Assembly: GCA_012295275.1 (NCBI GenBank)
Contig: CM022667.1
Span: 10,092,538-10,156,537, forward strand
Source: Chrysomallon squamiferum
Taxonomy: Eukaryota > Mollusca > Gastropoda > Neomphalida > Peltospiridae
DNA length: 64,000 bases
Direction of reading: 5' to 3'
Position 1 is the first letter of the stretch. Every line of letters begins with the position of its first letter. Position numbers and translations under genes: made by a program. Below the pieces are notes generated by a model that was not told where the DNA came from, searched no databases, and was given only the letters and a program-made list of their open reading frames with translations. Positions 1 to 10,922 of the stretch are shown here, one piece after another.

Positions 1-853
1 TATCGGTGCTAATAACAAATTATTGACAGAAAATATGGATAACATATTGGCATTATGATGATATTGAGATGTACCATTTTTTGATTTAGAGATCATCCTG
101 ATCAGTTTAGATGGATTGTTCAGTGAAACAAGGTACAAGTGAAACCAAATATGTTGTAGCATAATTTATACATGATCCGAGTATCAGCAAGACAACAGTA
201 TTAATTGTTTAATTACAAAAGTAAACCAGAATCACTGCATAAGTCAGGATAAAGATAAGCAGGATTTATTCAGGCAACGACAGAAATGGGACATGCAGGG
301 AGACAGCATATTTGATTTCCAGTTCATGTGCTTGCAAAGAATCAAAGATGTTCATTAGCTTGCCTCCATCATGTTTATAGCAGTCAAAATTAGTTTGTTA
401 ATATGTTCTGTAATTTTACTTGCATATTTTATTCAGCTCTCATAATCAAAACATATATTAACATATTGTGAACAACAACAAAAAAAAACACACTTTCTTT
501 TATGAATTAATAATTTTTATAGATGACCTTCTTTAATTAGAAACTGTCATGATAATCATGAACTAGGGTTGGTAATTAGTACGTAGATGCCTTTTCTATT
601 ATCTGCTGCCAATAACACACTGTATTTTCAGATTACGATGCATTTCTCATGGATGGGGATTTACAACATGTCTGCCTCGACTTCCCAGACTCAGCCTCAC
701 TGAATTTACCTCGTTATCTCATCTCTTGTTCATAAAACTCATTTCCATCACTGTACATATTTACATATGTTCTGTTTGCTATGGTTCTGTTAATCATTTA
801 TTTATTTGCAAAAGAAATTTTTGTACTGAGTATGACTTTATTTTCTATCTAAG
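1..853 (+). other. Intron 6 of SAMHD1-like copy A (5' exons outside window)
   Basis: No coding exon is seen here. The stretch aligns by eye with the intron before exon 7 of copy B (about 16720-17040). For example, the 'atggatggggatttacaaca' block at 650-669 recurs at 16840. Copy A therefore continues leftwards beyond the window, and its exon 6 should lie just outside. Confidence 0.7.
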
Positions 854-3800
854 CATGAAGATGGTTCTGTACTTGTGTTTGATCACCTTGTAAAGGAAAA
901 CAATCTGCAAGAGGAATTTAGAAAGTATGGATTATCAGACTGTGACATGGACTTCATCAAAGAGCAGATAAAAGGACCATTAAATGATTCTTGGATATCT
1001 GAAGTAAGCTATGTCAATAATCACAAACTTGATAAACATTATTATCTCTGTTGTCCCAAACTAGCTTGCTCCATTTATTTTCTCATACATGAAAGACGTT
1101 TAAAGATTTCAAACTTTGTCTGAACAAGTGGTATTCAACAACCACTGAAATGTTTAAATTAACCAAGATCAAAAGAGTAAAAAGATGATTTTAAGATAAT
1201 GTTAAATCTAGATAAACATTATTTTAAAGGTATATTTTATTTTTAACTTTTATATTGAGCGTAGTTCTGATTAACAGTTTTATCAAAGTTCTTTGTATGT
1301 TAAAATGATTTTGAAAGATCTGTTATTGTTAACAGAGAAAAAAAACAACTATATCTGCCTGTTCAAAATTACGTTTTCTTTGAAATTCATTCTACAGCAG
1401 ATATATTTTGTGTAAAAAGAAGTTGTAATATATATTTTATTTTAACATGTTATATTCTTTGGAATTAACCAAAATAATTTTTATATATTATTCATATTTC
1501 TTATTTAAATACTTATTATAACTTAGATATATTTTTTAAATATTCAGACATACTGTATTTAAATTAATATGTAATTTAATAACATTAATAAAATAAATAC
1601 TTCATATGATATAAGCCATATTTTATTATTTTAATAAATTAAATATTCCTATGTGCCTTATTAAATAAATTAAATTTTTCTGCTTTTTGTATTTATTAAT
1701 TTATTTATTTATTCTGCATTTGTTTTAATTATTGTAGAACTGGCCATACAAAGGTAGACAAAAAGAGAAAAGATATCTATATGAAGTGAGTAACATTATT
1801 TAATATGCATACACACAAATTCAAACATGTATACACACACAACACACACAGAGTCTCCAGCACAATCTTGCATATGTGCACATAAATACATATTCTCACA
1901 CACACACACACCTCCATGCAGTTAATTTATTTATAACTCCATACTTCCATGTAGTTAATTTATTTATCAGATAGTGGCAAACAGATGGAATGGTATCGAT
2001 GTTGACAAGTGGGATTATTTTGCACGTGACGGTTACATGCTTGGGATTAAACATGACTTTGACCACACACGTTTTATGAAGTTTACCAGAGTTGTTGAAG
2101 TTGAAGACAAGTTTCAAATTTGTGTGAGGGACAAGGTAAGATTTCAAAGAAAATATGTAAAAATATTTACTGCAGCCACAGTAGGTCAGTATTCAGCTAC
2201 CTTTCTTTTCTTTTACTTACTCTTAAAGACTGTAATGTTTAAATGCTGACCAAGATCAAAATAATTACAGAAACAAAGAATTAAATAAACAGTATTATTA
2301 AAGTTGAAATGAAAGGTTAATTAATTGATTATTCATTAAACTTTTAACTATACAAATTCAGAACAAAGATAAAAGAGAAACAAAACTTCCTTCTTTTTTA
2401 TGGTTATCCAAATGTTGATTATAATGTACGTTAACGCTGTAGAAGAATATAAGCTGAAATGTTACGGTTTTACGTCAAACACCCACTCATTTACCAAAAA
2501 AGTGCTCACTTTTGGCATTAGTGCCCAGCTGCTGCCTGCAGCAGTCAACACTCATAAAAGCATAACATTGTAATTATAAAATTTTACCTCTGTAAACCAC
2601 AAATCTGTGGTCTGGTACAACCGATGGTATGACACATTTTAAATCCGTTGCCTTGCTTTGTTTTCTCAAACTAGGGTAGTTTTGTCAGCTGTGCTGAGGC
2701 ACCAAGAATGTTATCACTGCTCATGTTATTTTGCTGTCGTAGATCCTTTTATTCAGTATATTCTGATGTACATAATCTCATTCATATCTTTGATAACAAG
2801 GCAACGTGTTTATCAAATAGTGTGGTTTCCTTATGAGTATTAAAGGTAAATTTCTGTAGTTCGGTATTTACAAGTTTAAAGATGTACTGTAAAATTGCAG
2901 GAAGTGGGAAATCTTTACGACATGTTCTATTTGAGAAGTGTACTTCACAGACAGGCCTACCAGCACAAAGTCACCAAGTCTCTGGAAGTAATGTAAGTGA
3001 ACAAAACAAAAAAAGCAAAAAAAAACAGCAAAAAAAACACTCTTAACATTTCCCTGTGGTAGTACAAAAGTAAGAGGTCTGAGTAAAAACCATTTTCACA
3101 TCCAAGTTATTATTTTACTGTGCTTTTATAAAAGCTGGTACGGCTGACATTTTATTATGATGTTAACGTGTTAAACATTTTTTAAAGATATTTATTTTAA
3201 TATAATTATTTAAAAAAAATAATATACTGAATAATTTATGACAATCAAGTTATTCTGTTACAAAGCAAATGGATTGGTATTTACATATTTACTTAATTTT
3301 AGGATGGTGGAGGCACTTAAGAAAGCAAATGATTTTCTTTTATTTTCAGGTAAAGATGGGTAAGTTTCGTTTCATTCTTAAATTTTAATTACTCATTTAA
3401 AATTAAATGTTAAATATCTGTACGTGTGTGTTTGTGTGTGTGAAATAAAACATTTGAAATACCCATAGATACTTTTTTTAATATAAAATATTTGAAACAC
3501 ACATACCTGCTTGTTTTAATAAACTTACTAATAAAACATTTGAAATATTCATTAGTCCTTGTTCTAACAGATCATACATCATGACAGAAGCCATTCTCCA
3601 CTTCATCATTTTTAACTTCCATTCAACAGAGCAGCACATTCCTTTAACTTTAGGCTAAATTTGTTTCTTTCTAACAATTCTGCACATACCACTGTTAAAT
3701 AACAATTTGTTTTTTCAGTGAAAAAAAGAAGATGTCAGAATGTATTGATGATGTGGAAGCTTATACCAAGCTTACAGATGAGATTTTCCAGCAAATCCTT

Positions 3801-6412
3801 TACTCCTCGGACCCCAATCTGAAGGAATCGCAGATGATTCTAAGAAATATTCTGACTCGTAAATTATACAAGTGTGTAGGCCAGAGCCAACCATATCTGG
3901 CTTTTCCTGTAAAATATGTAAGTTTTAACATTCAATAGCTTTATCTTGAGATCTATCATTAAAGTATTTGTCTTATGCTAAAAGAGACTTAGAGAAAATG
4001 GATCAACCACATAGTGAGATCCTGACTATTAAAGTCAGGTTGATACACATGTATTTGTAAATTCAGTTCTTTTGCTCTTTACTTGTTGTTATTCATTAAG
4101 ATTTGACAGTTATAAAAAGATAATCAAAACATTGAAGTGTGCAGAATAAGATTCGACACATACACTTTGATATTTGCATGAGATTTAAAAAATATAAACA
4201 GCTGGACTAAATGAAATTTGACTGCACTGAGTGAATGCTTCCTGTATAAATAAACAGTTAATAAACTTCAGTCTTTCAAAAACCCCTATTATTCAAAGTG
4301 ATTGTGTGGGTATTGAATTGACAGAAATTAGCCTTTGAAAAGCCAACACACTGGAATGGCCAAGCTGTTGTTTCTCTTTGTAATTATTGAACAAGGTGTT
4401 GCTGATAAAGTAGAATTAAATACACCTACTTCAGTGTCTGTTCGTGGCATTGGGTCTCTTTACATAATATATATTTTCAAGTTGTAATTATCAAAGTTTG
4501 ACTGTATATATAAAGAACTATTGCAGAGTAAATAGTAGTACTGTATAAAATATGTATTGATATATTTACCGATATATATTTAATTTTTTTTTTTTTTCCA
4601 TATAATACTTTTTTTTTTAAATTGTATTTTGCAGAGAGATCTTCGACAAGAGATTTTTGATGCCATGTTGCAAGAAGACAGTAATGCAGAATCACCATTA
4701 AAACTGGAAGATCTTGTTATTCATGTAATGAATTCTTTCCTGTTCCCTGATATTTTTAATACTCCGAAACACAAGCTTTTAGTTAAGAATAAATCTGTAA
4801 ATGTAATCACTTTTAATTGGTGATCACAAAGAGAAAGATAAGGAAAGAACACACACACAGAGAGAGAAAGAGAGAGAGAGAGAGATGGATGTATAGAGAA
4901 TGTTGTGTTTGAGAGGTCGAAGGTGGTGTAGAGAAAAACAGTTTTGTATGAATGTGTTTTTGAGAGAGAGAGAGAGAGAGAGAGTAACAAGCAAGCTTCT
5001 GTGCACAATAGTTATATATTTTACTCTTATAAAATATTTCTTTTTTTGTATGTGGTGTTTTATTTTATTTTCTTTCTCTATCTTCCTGATAGTTTGTTTA
5101 TGTCGACTATGGTATGGAAGACAAAAATCCCATAGACTATGTGAGATTCTTTGACAAAAATAACATCAATCAAGCTGTCCAGCTGAGAAAAAACCAGGTT
5201 TGTTTAACGATTAAAGCTCTGAAATCCAAAACTTTTTCTGAGCAGCAGAAATAGTTGTATCTTACAGTTTTTGGATTTATTTTGCATACACAGACTTTAT
5301 TTTATGCACAAAATTATTAAAACTATTGCAGACTTCTTGTACAAGTTAAGACTTAATCTTGTTCTCAGGCGATATCCTTATGTTACAAATCAAAAAAAAA
5401 AAAAAAAAAAACAGAAATCTGATGCTTTTGACCAGAAGTGTTTAAGGATTTATCAAGAGAATTCATATTTTGTCACAGATCTTATTCTTAGGCTTTATCT
5501 TTATATTATAAATAAGAATAAAAAATTATGAAATGTTTGGGACCAGAAATTCTTAATTATTCTCAACCAGTACTTCAGAGTGTGCAATTCATTTTAAAGC
5601 ACCAGTCATTAAAAGCGCTAAAATTAACATCAGACATCTTTCTTTACGCCATCTGCTTCCCATTTATTTATTTTAACATTCATTCTGGATTCTGACCTCA
5701 GCTTCATTTTTCACTGCGTTCTGGACAGTTGGTCTTTGTTTTCAAACAAAATCTTCATTCCTTTGCTAATCTATTCATTCATTCGCAATGTTGATTCAGG
5801 TTTCACAACTGTTGCCAGACAAGTTTGCAGAGAAAAGCATCTTGGTTTACTGTAAGGATCCCAATCCAGAGAAATTGGGAATCGCCTCTCGATGCTTTAC
5901 TCGCTGGTGTGAAATAAACAAAATGGGAAAACCAAAGGTAAGAGAAAATAAAATAAAATAAAACTAGAAGTGATTTTTTTTTTTTTTTTTTTTTTTATCA
6001 AGATTTACTAAATCTTGTAATAAACAGTAAACTGTTTGTGCAGCATGCAGACAAGAAATGTAAATATACTCTTAGTATAATCTATGTAAAACCTATCTGA
6101 GGGGCTGGGTAAAATGTAGGTCTGTAGTTCTGTCTCTGTGTGATTGTAGTTACACATGTAAATGTAAGTAGGTGTGCATGTTTGTGAGTATAAATGTGTG
6201 TGTATGTATTAATATGTATTTGTGTGTGTATGTTTATATATATATATGAATGTGTTTTATATATATATATACACATTTTTTGTGTGTAGCAATCAGGTTG
6301 GGAAATGACACCTCTGAAAAACAAAAAAGTTGATTCACACAATGTCCATGACCCAGAAACGGAGCCATCAGAGATGAGAAGAAATGCCCGCTCCAGACTG
6401 TTCGAGTCTTGA
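854..6412 (+). CDS. SAMHD1: SAMHD1-like dNTP triphosphohydrolase, copy A (3' part, exons 7-16)
   Basis: Family role: SAMHD1 hydrolyses dNTPs to deoxynucleosides and triphosphate through an HD-domain active site, mostly in the nucleus. Ten exons read in one frame: 854-1003, 1738-1785, 1971-2135, 2901-2992, 3303-3359, 3719-3917, 4635-4724, 5093-5197, 5800-5937 and 6290-6412, giving 388 codons plus stop. All but the last equal copy B's exons in length. Visible motifs are the catalytic-His start HEDGS (human H233), [14 protein letters not shown] (human D311, K312, Y315, D319), [25 protein letters not shown] and [18 protein letters not shown]. Odd points: the usual NKRNG reads NRWNG, and the copy B stop TAG is GAG here, so translation continues two codons to TGA. 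The tail keeps a T-P-L-K motif. No break is seen in this part. The N-terminal region and first half of the HD domain lie outside the window, so intactness of the whole gene is unknown. Confidence 0.9.
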
Positions 6413-6879
6413 GATAAAGAAAGTTTACTAGAATAGACCAGCTGAAATCCATCTTTCTGTTTTTTGTAGCAGGGACAATCATTCATTTTGAGAACAAAAT
6501 TTTAAAGTTTCCTTCTTCTTTTTTTTGTCTTTGAATGATGTACTAAATTTGTCATGTTCTCAATCTGTCAGGGAAAGTTTTGGCATTTCTCTGTATTGAA
6601 TGTTACCACTGCCAAGTTTATCATAGGTAAAGATTAGTTGAAAAACATTGAGAGCATGTATGTATGTGTGTTTATATATATTCACATTTACATATATTAA
6701 ATGTTTTCACAATTAAATGATATCCATTTTTAATTAGGTTTGCACTATATGTTGTTATTAATATATACAAGTTACATATCATTGTTTTCAGTATTAAAAT
6801 TACTATGTTTGTTGCAATGTACATTATATCTTTGTATTCAATATTACAACCACTGTGTTGTTCATTGAAGGATACTTAC

Positions 6880-7047
6880 ATCACTGTATTCAATATTAAA
6901 ACTACTGCCTTGTTTTTCAGAACAGAAAATGTCATATTTAACTTGGTGTTACTAAAACCAATTGTAAATGTAGGAAATGAAATCCAAAAATGTTTTTATG
7001 CACATTGTTGAATTTTTAAAAAGAATGAAATTTATAAAAAAAAAAAT

Positions 7048-7079
<32 letters not shown>

Positions 7080-7565
7080 AAATGTTCTTTTGCATATGAA
7101 AATGAGAAAAGTTATTTTTATTATACAATTTTTTCATGTGCAATGTAAATCTGCTAAGGGCAATGCAAAGCTAAAATTATTATTAAATAATATTAAATAT
7201 TTTACCTGAAATCACTACCAAATGTATGACTGTCAAAAAGGTAATCACTGTATTCAGTATTAAAACTACCGCCTTGTTTGTTTAGATGACAATCACTGTT
7301 TTTGACATTTTACTAAAGCTAATTGTAAACATAGAAAATGAAATCCTAAAATGTTTTTATGCACATTGTTAAATTTTTAAAAAGAATGAAATTTAAAAAA
7401 AGAAAAAGAGAAAAAAATGCTCTTTTGCATTTGAAAATGACAAAAGTTATTTTTATTATACAAATTAATCATGTGGAATGTAAATCTGCTAAGGGCATTA
7501 CATTGGTATACAAAGCTAAAATTATTACTAGCTGGACTCACTGCCAAATGTATGAATGTCAAAAA
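6880..7565 (+). repeat. Local tandem duplication, two units of about 330-360 bp
   Basis: Unit 1 (about 6880-7240) and unit 2 (about 7249-7565) share a start of the type 'CTGTATTCAATATTAAAACT' and a middle around 'ATGTTTTTATGCACATTGTT' at 6990 and 7350. They also share an end with CTGCCAAATGTATGA-like text. Shorter fragments of the same start occur at about 6790 and 6819. Non-coding by appearance. Confidence 0.65.
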
Positions 7566-7870
7566 GGTAATTACCGAACTTTTGATAGAAAAGCAGCAAT
7601 ACTGACACAACTTTAGAACCCTGAGCTATTCTCTATCGGAGAATACTCGAGGAATACTAATGATCAAGGAGTTATTCCCATCATAAAAAATGCACATTTT
7701 AAAAAATTATCAGACAGTTCCATCTCAAATGTATTGCAAATAAATATAACAACATTTAGTTGATTTTCATCATGTATGACCAAAATGTGTTCATGTTGAA
7801 AACTTTTGTGATTTATCTGCACTGCTTGTGAGTTTAAAAATAGTCAAGCAGTATTGATGAAGGGCATTGC
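7490..7870 (+). repeat. Dispersed repeat, copy 1 (partner at 34050-34400)
   Basis: About 350 bp matches 34050-34400 in the same orientation. Shared landmarks include 'CCCTGAGCTATTCTCTATC', 'GGAATACTAATGATCAAGGA' and TTAGTTGATTTTCATCAT, with small indels. One copy is in the flank of SAMHD1 copy A and the other in intron 1 of EIF2S2 (antisense to that gene). No open frame is shared, so a non-autonomous mobile element is the simplest reading. Confidence 0.7.
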
Positions 7871-8169
7871 ACAATGAATGGCATTGCTTTACAGATTCAA
7901 GGGTTAAAATGTTTTGAATTGAAAGTCAGAATTGATAATGTTTTTGTTTTTTTAAACTATAAATTTTAGCAATTTAAATCTTTTGTTTGAATGATAAATT
8001 AGAATTTTCTTAGACCTAGCAGGTTCCTTTTTTTCTTTTTGTTTTTCTTTCTTACACATTTTTTGAATTGTTTTATTTTTTTGTTTCTTTATTGATTTAA
8101 TTTTAGTTACAGATAGAGATATATAAATATATATATATATATATTTTTTTTTTTATGTTGTGTATGTGT

Positions 8170-8520
8170 TTGTAATTTTCACTTGGAAGATATTTGAAAT
8201 AATTTTTATTTAAGTGATTATGGATGCAAGTTTCACTCATCAGATCTGGTTAATCAACTTGGTAATTAAGAAATTAGTCCCTGACATCAGTTCTTTCCCT
8301 CTACTGGGCTATTCCTAATCTATTGAAAAAAAAGCATATAAAAGATTCCTTGTTGCCAATTTAAAAACAGATAACCCATGCAGCAGATTTTCTTTTTCTT
8401 AACAGTTTTGTTGTATTTTATGTAGATGATTAAAATTATGTTCGACTGCTTTATTTGTCAGTTAAAAGCGAAGTGAAAATAAGTTGACATTACTACATCT
8501 GAAACAGTTTCCAGATCCTC
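8170..8520 (+). repeat. SAMHD1-flank repeat, copy 1 of 3
   Basis: The block 'GTAATTTTCACTTGGAAGAT' onward, with ATCAGATCTGGTTAATCAAC and ACTGGGCTATTCCTAATCTA, occurs once downstream of copy A. It occurs twice downstream of copy B (24090-24345 and 24487-24900). Confidence 0.75.
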
Positions 8521-9019
8521 AGGTAGTTAAATATTGTTTAGAAATCATCAAATAGTTCAGCACTATCTTAGGTTGAACTTTTTGAGTTTTAAGAGCCAAA
8601 TGACAGCAAAGATTAAAATGTAATAACATATTCACGCACAAAATATTTCTTATTGAATTACCCAGATAATATTTGAATCAAGGTGTGATTTCACTGAGTT
8701 CCAGACAAAAGTCACAGGACTGGTCAGATGTAGCCATATCAACTGATACTGATCTAACATGGCTTCTCAAAGCCATGTTAGACCTTTTTTTTCCTTTTTT
8801 TTAGACCAATGCCAGTTTCCATTGAAATCACAATTGTTTTTTTGTTTTTTTCACTAGGAGTGTTTGTGTTATGTGTTTGGAAAGATTTTGTTTAATAGGT
8901 GGTTGTGTTGTCTTAATATTCTCCATTTGTTGTTATTAATATTTACCGTTATGACTAATATATTTGTTTTTGCTTCCAGATTAAACCTTTATTTTCTTTT
9001 GTGGTTTTTTTTTTTTTTT

Positions 9020-9500
9020 TTTTTTTTCTTAAATAAATAAATAATGATAATTAAGGAAAGCTAATTCAGTTTTGGCAACAAATTCAGAAGTGAATGCAGA
9101 ACGCAATTTGAGAATTACCTGGTTAGAAATCTGCGGCAATTTACAGTTTACAGTCTTAAGCAAATATAAAACTGGTGCTGATAACTGAACCACAAATAAT
9201 TTGGAGAGCAAATTAAAAAATAATTGTGGAACACAAAATGAGAATTGGTAACAAAAAAACTGTCACAAGTAGCTGTCATCCAAAATTGCATAACCCGGGC
9301 AGCTACAACAACTCTCCAGAAGAATCTGTCACGAGAAGTGAACTACAGAGAACCGTACCAAGTCGCTGCTGGACTTGACATGTAGCCAACAAATGAATAA
9401 AAATAAGCATAAGCAACAAAATGTCAGTAAACGAAAACAAACTCAAGAGTTATCGTAAAGTAAAAATTACCTAAGCAGCGCTTTCTAAAAGTTTATCAGT
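9020..9500 (+). repeat. Highly conserved non-coding block, copy 1 (partner 25540-25960)
   Basis: From about 9225 to 9480 this block matches 25650-25930 almost base for base (for example 'GAAGAATCTGTCACGAGAAG' and 'ACCGTACCAAGTCGCTGCTG'). One clear difference is an insertion of roughly 23 bp in the second copy near 25721. It is more GC-rich than its surroundings. No long open frame was found on either strand. Confidence 0.75.
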
Positions 9501-10817
9501 TTATCAGTTTTCTCTGACCAAAAGAGCTCTTATAATAATGATTAAATAACAACTTTTGAGCAACTAAATATAGACCTCCCATGTCTCTAGATCACTAAGC
9601 ATTTCTCAAAACTTAATTTAAACAAATATTAATTAATTAAATGAAATACATCAGCATAAATGGTACACGTTTGTTAGTACAGGCTTAACCCCGCGCATAC
9701 ACACGAAAAAAACACAAAAAAACCCACCTAGCAACAAATAGAAAACAACAACACCAATTCAGATCATTAATTAAAAAATATATTCAATTTTAAATGACTG
9801 ATAGAAATAAATTTAAAAAGGCAGTTTGTTAGTTCAAGATACATCGACAAAATCAGATTATTAATTTTAAAAATTATATTTTAAATGAATGAATGCACAG
9901 TATATTTTGCAAAATTAATTGCCTGCATTAATTTATAAAATTGCTCAATAAACAGTAAACTAAACATGAATTAAATAATTCAGTGAATTTAAATTGTTCA
10001 ATACTAATTATAAAAGTTTATGGACCATCAGTGTCTCAAACACGGATTTTGTATGTGGACAAGGATAAACAAGGACACGTAAATTAAAAGTCTGGGCTTT
10101 TTGCACCAGACAGATTTTAAAAATATTTTATGTATAATTATAAAAATGTTCGAATTGCCAGATGTAGAGTTATACTGACAAAAACGTGAAAATCAATAAT
10201 ATTTTGTTACATTTGAAACTTCAACAAACCATATATATATATATATATTTAATAAAATATACATTCCAGTATTTCCTACTGACATCTCGATCATGACAAT
10301 AAAATTATGTAAACAAGTAAAACATGCCAAGCAAAACAAGGAAAACAAAAATAAATAAATTAATTAATTAATTAATAATAATAATAATAATAAAAACATC
10401 AATACTGATGACAGGAAATGTGACGAAATTTTCATTCGTCATTTTTGTCGTGCAGAGAGAGTCTATATTAATATTTGTGTAGTTTATCGTCGCTTTATTC
10501 ATTTATTTTAAATTTTGACCTTGAAGAGAAAGGAGGAAGGAAAACTGCATCAAGTTTGCAACTTGAGAAAACCTCTCTTTATCGTACTCCCAAGATATCA
10601 TTTCAGCCCTTTGAACTGCTAAAATAAATTGCATTAGCAAATGTTTGTTTTAAAAGAACTGATCCGAATACAGGGAAGTTACAAGATAACAAATGTTAAC
10701 ATACATCTGATCTGTTGACAGTGGTGGTCCAGCTGTAACGATTGTTGGCTTCGTGTTATTTCATGTATGTGGTGTGGTATTTTATTATATTTTATTTTAT
10801 TTCTCTCTTTCTGATAG

Positions 10818-10922
10818 TTTGTTTATGTCGACTATAATATGAAAGACAAAAATCCCATAGACTATGTGAGATTCTATGACAAAAATAACATCAATCAAGC
10901 TGTCCAGCTGAGAAAAAAACAA
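10818..10922 (+). pseudogene. Orphan SAMHD1 exon 14 with inactivated splice donor
   Basis: This 105-bp stretch is a stand-alone copy of SAMHD1 exon 14 (compare 5093-5197 and 21145-21249). It reads [17 protein letters not shown] and on in frame, behind the same CTGATAG acceptor. The exon end CAG followed by GT has become CAA followed by AT, so the donor is lost. The following bases (GATTAGCACATATTTGTTTC) resemble intron 14 of copy B, so the fragment was copied with flanking intron. No other SAMHD1 exons are seen within several kb, so it is a pseudogene fragment. Confidence 0.85.

Larger units (their letters stand above)
6413..10817. other. Downstream flank of copy A, no gene seen
   Basis: No convincing exon lies here. 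Open frames such as the one at 7359-7616 are low-complexity Lys/Phe readings. The stretch holds a local duplication (6880-7565), a dispersed repeat (7490-7870) and blocks shared with the flank of copy B (8170-8520 and 9020-9500). An AATAAA at 7739-7744 is a distant candidate poly(A) signal. Similarity to the flank of B is still traceable near 9900-9990 against 26150-26235. Confidence 0.6.

Noticed and set aside
1896-2147. Antisense open frames opposite SAMHD1 exon 9 in copies A and B
   Set aside because: Both are shadows of the conserved sense exon and share nothing beyond it.
7359-7616. Lys-rich 85-codon open frame downstream of copy A
   Set aside because: It lies within duplicated AT-rich repeat sequence. 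No homology or splice context supports it, and the sister repeat does not keep the frame.
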